From positions 62,001 to 126,000 of the forward strand of contig NZ_JDTH01000006.1 of assembly GCF_000710615.1 (NCBI RefSeq): 64,000 nt of DNA, given 5' to 3'. This document shows, one piece after another, positions 60,784 to 64,000 of the stretch (positions are counted from its first letter, which is position 1; each line of letters begins with the position of its first letter). The notes under the pieces are model-generated. The model saw only the letters and a program-made list of their open reading frames with translations. It was not told the origin of the DNA and made no database searches. This stretch comes from Haladaptatus cibarius D43. GTDB lineage: Archaea > Halobacteriota > Halobacteria > Halobacteriales > Haladaptataceae. A program made the position numbers and the translations under genes.

Positions 60784-62205
60784 ATGTCGGCCACCCGGTA
60801 CGGCAATTCCCCGTCAACTGTAATCGAATTTCTCCCGGTTCTCCTCGCAAATCTGCTTCCGCTCGCAGGGGTGTTGTGGCTCGGGTGGAATCCCGAGACG
60901 CTTGCTGCCGTCTACGCGCTTGAGTTGCTGTTTTTGTTTCCCCTTGCGGGGGTGAAAGCGCTATTCGCGGGTAGGCCACCGGTTTCCGACCGTGGAAACG
61001 GCGTCGTCAGCGTCTCGGAGAGCGACCTCGTTGACAAACGCGGGAGTGTGACCATTCACGACCGCATTCCACCGATTTACCCGCGTACCGTTCCGTTCGC
61101 CACCGCAGTCGTCAGTGGTGGCGCATGGGTCGGCGTCTTCGTTATCGCACCACTGTCGGACGTTATCTCGATGATCGAGGTCTTCAGCCGTCCGGAGGTG
61201 CTCGTCAGCGTCGTCGCGCTACTTGTCGCTCAACTCGCCGAAACAGCTTACAGCTACATCAGACGCGGCCAGTATGCGGATCTCTCACCATACGCTGTCG
61301 TCGAAATTCCCGCTCGGCAAGGGTTCTTTCTCGCGTTCCTATTGTTTTTCGTCCTCGCGGCGGGAGCGACGTTTGTTCTCGTTGGATTCGTGTTCATGAA
61401 GGTGCTCTTCGAGTGGTCGGGCTTCCGTGCCGAATGCGGTGGTGGTGGGCGGCTCACTCGCTGGCTCTCCGGGCCAAACAGTGATTCGATGGTCGAGTCG
61501 GTGGCTGTACCCGAAGGGCAGTTCTCGACCGAGATTGACGCCGACCGACGTTCGGTCGTGGTGGCCGCAGTCTGGCGGACGATTACCACGACGGGGCCGT
61601 TCTACGTCACCATGACCGGAATCGTCTGGGTCGCATCAGTCGCCTTTCTCAGCGAGGGAGAAGTCTCGCTAACTCTCTGGCTCGGGGTTGGCCTCGTCGC
61701 AGTTCTTCTGTTTGGAATCATGCTCGCTGGTGACATTGTGGAGGATGTGCTCACGAGTGGTTGGATGACGTACCGCCGTACCGGCGACCAACTCGTCGCC
61801 TACGACCGGCTGACCGACGAGTTACAGTGGGTAACGCCAGTGGATGTCCTTCGCGACGCTGAAGTCGTGAAAAATCGGCCCTCCGACCGGTACTTCAGGA
61901 CACGAACCATTACCGTGACGACGGGATGGGGAAACGACGAAACCGAACGCACGCTCGGGCCGGTCAGCGACCCGGAGCTATTCGTCGAGACGTTCGACAT
62001 TCCGATTCGTTCGACCGACCTCTCACCGCTCAACCGATGGTTCGCTGGTGTCGCGGTCGCTTCGGGTATCTTCATCCTGGTTGGCGCTGTCGCCTTGGTC
62101 GTCACGTCGTTCGGTTCTCCCGGTAGTTGGCTCTTCGTGGCATTTCTGTTTCCATTCTTTACCGCCATCCCGATGGGCTTCTGGAAACTCGCACACTCAT
62201 ATTAA
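60784..62205 (+). CDS. DUF6498-type membrane protein, long form
   Basis: 473 aa. N-terminal membrane part with LLANLLPLAGVLWLGWN and YALELLFLFPLAGVKALF, a middle section with more helices, and a soluble PH-like domain (about 325-410, TSGWMTYRRTGDQLVAYDRL) before two last helices. The first half is paralogous to the 262-aa protein at 18367. I recognise the DUF6498 family, function unknown. The duplicated pair in one window suggests an accessory expansion. Confidence 0.7.
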   Translation: MSATRYGNSPSTVIEFLPVLLANLLPLAGVLWLGWNPETLAAVYALELLFLFPLAGVKALFAGRPPVSDRGNGVVSVSESDLVDKRGSVTIHDRIPPIYPRTVPFATAVVSGGAWVGVFVIAPLSDVISMIEVFSRPEVLVSVVALLVAQLAETAYSYIRRGQYADLSPYAVVEIPARQGFFLAFLLFFVLAAGATFVLVGFVFMKVLFEWSGFRAECGGGGRLTRWLSGPNSDSMVESVAVPEGQFSTEIDADRRSVVVAAVWRTITTTGPFYVTMTGIVWVASVAFLSEGEVSLTLWLGVGLVAVLLFGIMLAGDIVEDVLTSGWMTYRRTGDQLVAYDRLTDELQWVTPVDVLRDAEVVKNRPSDRYFRTRTITVTTGWGNDETERTLGPVSDPELFVETFDIPIRSTDLSPLNRWFAGVAVASGIFILVGAVALVVTSFGSPGSWLFVAFLFPFFTAIPMGFWKLAHSY

Positions 62206-62414
62206 CTATAGTTGTTACAATAGATTTTAACGGATCTGAATTCTTTCACCTATCTACTTATTGTAGCTGGACTATCTATCTCTGCTTACGCAGACGGCTT
62301 TGGTATGAATGCGTTCTGGCCCCTCCCTGTTTTCCTCTGCCAGTTGCAATGAACCAGTGACGTATCTCGCCGAGAATGGGTTACTGTTTTCAGCTATCGC
62401 TCTCTACTCCTCGT

Positions 62415-62843
62415 ATGAGCGACAAGATTGACAGCACCTTCGATCGGCTCATGCGCCCACTCCTCTACGTGATGAGCTTCGTCTACGTCGTCACTGGGGT
62501 GCTCCATTTCGTTGTACCGAAGGTTTACGCCCGCATCATTCCGCCACAGTTTCCTCGACCAGTTTTTCTCGTCTACTTTTCCGGTCTTGCCGAGGTCGTC
62601 CTCGGAATCGGCGTGCTGTTCCAGCGAACGCGCCGTCAGTCCGCGTGGGGACTCATCGCACTCCTAGTCGCTGTCTTCCCGTCGAACGTCTACATGGCGA
62701 GAAACGAGATACTACCGGATGGTGTGCCTGACTGGGCCAACGGCATCGCTCGGGTTGCGCTATGGGTGCGTCTCCCGTTCCAAGGTGTGCTCATCCTTTG
62801 GGCGTGGTGGTACACGCGCGTGGGGTCTGGAAATGGGGAGTAA
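62415..62843 (+). CDS. DoxX-family membrane protein
   Basis: 142 aa from ATG 62415. Four helices with the DoxX pattern: VMSFVYVVTGVLHFVVPKVYAR, then SGLAEVVLGIGVLFQ and ending in an aromatic-rich helix (GVLILWAWWYTR). DoxX-like proteins are often linked to sulfur or quinol oxidation but most have no known role. Confidence 0.75.
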   Translation: MSDKIDSTFDRLMRPLLYVMSFVYVVTGVLHFVVPKVYARIIPPQFPRPVFLVYFSGLAEVVLGIGVLFQRTRRQSAWGLIALLVAVFPSNVYMARNEILPDGVPDWANGIARVALWVRLPFQGVLILWAWWYTRVGSGNGE

Positions 62844-62940
62844 CAAGTGACGGCACCAATGCCGTACAAGTAGCGAAAGAGCGGTTTTGTGCAGCGGGGA
62901 TGCGTGTCAAGTAGGGATACGTCGCGATATTCAGCGATAC

Positions 62941-64000
62941 TCAGCGCTTCACGAGTTCGTAGGGGTCTGCCCCGTCAGGAAGTGGACTCTCATATTCGTG
63001 CCCGGCTAATCGCTCCTCGAACTCCATCCGGGCCTGCTTCCGGAGTTCTGGGTCTTCGAGTAAATCCGCGAGCGTCGCCGCAATCGTTTTCGAGGCGAAT
63101 TCCATTCCCGCGGTTCCCAGACTCTCTCCGGCTGCCACAGCTTGCCACGAGTGAGCGGGAGTCCCGACGGGCCACGTTGCGGCCCTGAATCGACCGAGCG
63201 GGACGTTCCACGAAACGTCGCCCGAATCTGTAGAGTAGGACCCGGTTCGCCCTTCATCAAGCGCATCGATAGATTCTGCGAATATCGCTTCCTCGCGGGC
63301 AACCTCGCGTTTCGGTTCGGGAATCTGCTGAAGGGAGTCTTCTACATCACCGAGCGTCTCGCGAAGTTCGGCTGCGAACTCGTCTTGTTCGCCGTCAAGC
63401 GGAAAATCGGCGTGTTCCATGTTCTCGCGGATTGCGTCGGCGATGGTATGATTCGGCAAGACGCCGTACATTCCGGAGGTCTTCGTCGCGTTGAGGTCTG
63501 TCCGGGTCATCTGGGCGGCGGCGTCGGCGATGTCACGAACCCACTCGGAGATTCGCTCGACCTCCTCGCGCTCGGGAGCGCGCACGAGATACTCCACGCT
63601 CGCGTCACCGGGGACGACGTTCGCCGCCGAGCCGCCGTTCTGGATGACGTAGTGGATGCGCGCGGCGTCGGACACGTGTTCACGCATGTACTCGACACCA
63701 GTGTTCAAAAGTTGCACCGCATCGAGCGCTGACCGACCGGATTCGGGCGAGGCCGCGGCGTGAGACGTTTCTCCGTGGAACGTGAAGTCGAACGCATCGA
63801 CTGCGAGACACGACCCTTTTCCGGGTGCATTGTACCAGCCGGGATGCCAGGAGACGACCGCGTCCACGTCGTCGAAGGCACCGTCACGAACCATATACAC
63901 CTTGCCGCCACCGGCCTCTTCGGCCGGCGTACCGAAGAAGACGACCGACCCAGACAGCTCGTTCTGTTCGATACCGCGTTTGACTGCGATGGCTGCGCCG
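62941..64000 (-). CDS. M20 amidohydrolase, AbgB-like (N-terminal part outside window)
   Basis: The reading frame comes in from the right edge and ends at 62941, so the first part is missing. The visible segment has FFGTPAEEAGGGKV, a catalytic Glu pair, VSWHPGWYN (metal-binding His), and VIQNGGSAANVVPGD typical of AbgB/p-aminobenzoyl-glutamate hydrolases. It hydrolyses an amide bond. Together with M20D, the carbamoylase and asparaginase this is the fourth amide hydrolase in the window. Confidence 0.85.
   Translation of the reverse strand, partial: GAAIAVKRGIEQNELSGSVVFFGTPAEEAGGGKVYMVRDGAFDDVDAVVSWHPGWYNAPGKGSCLAVDAFDFTFHGETSHAAASPESGRSALDAVQLLNTGVEYMREHVSDAARIHYVIQNGGSAANVVPGDASVEYLVRAPEREEVERISEWVRDIADAAAQMTRTDLNATKTSGMYGVLPNHTIADAIRENMEHADFPLDGEQDEFAAELRETLGDVEDSLQQIPEPKREVAREEAIFAESIDALDEGRTGSYSTDSGDVSWNVPLGRFRAATWPVGTPAHSWQAVAAGESLGTAGMEFASKTIAATLADLLEDPELRKQARMEFEERLAGHEYESPLPDGADPYELVKR

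Noticed and set aside
1-64000. CRISPR arrays, tRNA genes, insertion sequences
   Set aside because: No regularly spaced repeats, no tRNA arm pattern outside genes, and no transposase-like ORF were seen by eye; a covariance-model and repeat search would be needed to be certain.

Overview
The window comes from a halophilic archaeon (class Halobacteria). The predicted proteins are strongly acidic, secreted proteins carry Tat twin-arginine signals with lipoboxes, genes overlap through ATGA junctions, several genes have a TATA-like box 26-32 bp before the ATG (leaderless pattern), and many products belong to haloarchaeal families (HTH-10/Bat regulators, HFX_2341-type CARF-wHTH, DUF7519/DUF7269, HVO_2922, archaea-specific SMC-related protein). 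The moderate GC and gene set suggest something like Haladaptatus, but the genus is a guess. I saw no tRNA, rRNA, CRISPR array, transposase or replication origin, so this looks like ordinary chromosome or a large replicon with a catabolic accessory section.

Layout. 1-1,978: end of a KaiC-like ATPase, a receiver protein, and a CARF-wHTH regulator. 2,037-6,533 (minus): a tightly coupled DUF4129-DUF7269-DUF58-DUF7519 envelope operon that lacks the usual MoxR ATPase, divergent from an M48 protease. 7,730-19,155: mixed genes including a Tat beta-propeller protein, two MFS transporters, a nicotinamidase-like hydrolase, a copper-chaperone-like HMA protein, a Tat lipoprotein and membrane proteins. 19,644-24,462: a complete Liv-type ABC importer with an unlisted 37-codon ORF between its two ATPase genes, then an amine/amino-acid oxidase-like flavoprotein. 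25,723-36,888: phosphate permease, asparaginase, PuuE-like deacetylase, two M20 amidohydrolases, a sodium symporter and two convergent IclR regulators. Together these suggest uptake and hydrolysis of amides, ureides or cyclic imides.

36,922-47,528 is the most interesting part. An IclR gene and a divergent SDR operon share a GTTTAG-N5-CTAAAC palindrome. Next come a fumarylacetoacetate-hydrolase-family enzyme, an enolase-superfamily dehydratase, a metallo-beta-lactamase-fold enzyme, an extended-SDR sugar dehydrogenase, two nucleoside hydrolases and a full ECF importer (S, T and a fused double ATPase). I read this as a nucleoside uptake and oxidative ribose catabolism island: import nucleoside, split off the base, oxidise ribose to ribonolactone and ribonate, then dehydrate twice. 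The final alpha-ketoglutarate semialdehyde dehydrogenase is not in the window. The fused ECF ATPase appears to have one live and one dead ATP site, and the two nucleoside hydrolases look like partners in gene conversion.

47,651-64,000: a small zinc-motif ORF and an SMC-like coiled-coil ATPase, a metal/redox group (two Bat-type regulators, truncated hemoglobin, Cys-rich-motif membrane protein, PIB-2-like Zn/Cd ATPase), a sodium/calcium exchanger, a DUF1508 protein, a membrane glycosyltransferase-like gene broken by a stop codon and a frameshift, a tandem universal stress protein, a DUF6498 protein (paralogue of the one at 18.4 kb), a DoxX protein, and the end of an AbgB-like amidohydrolase.
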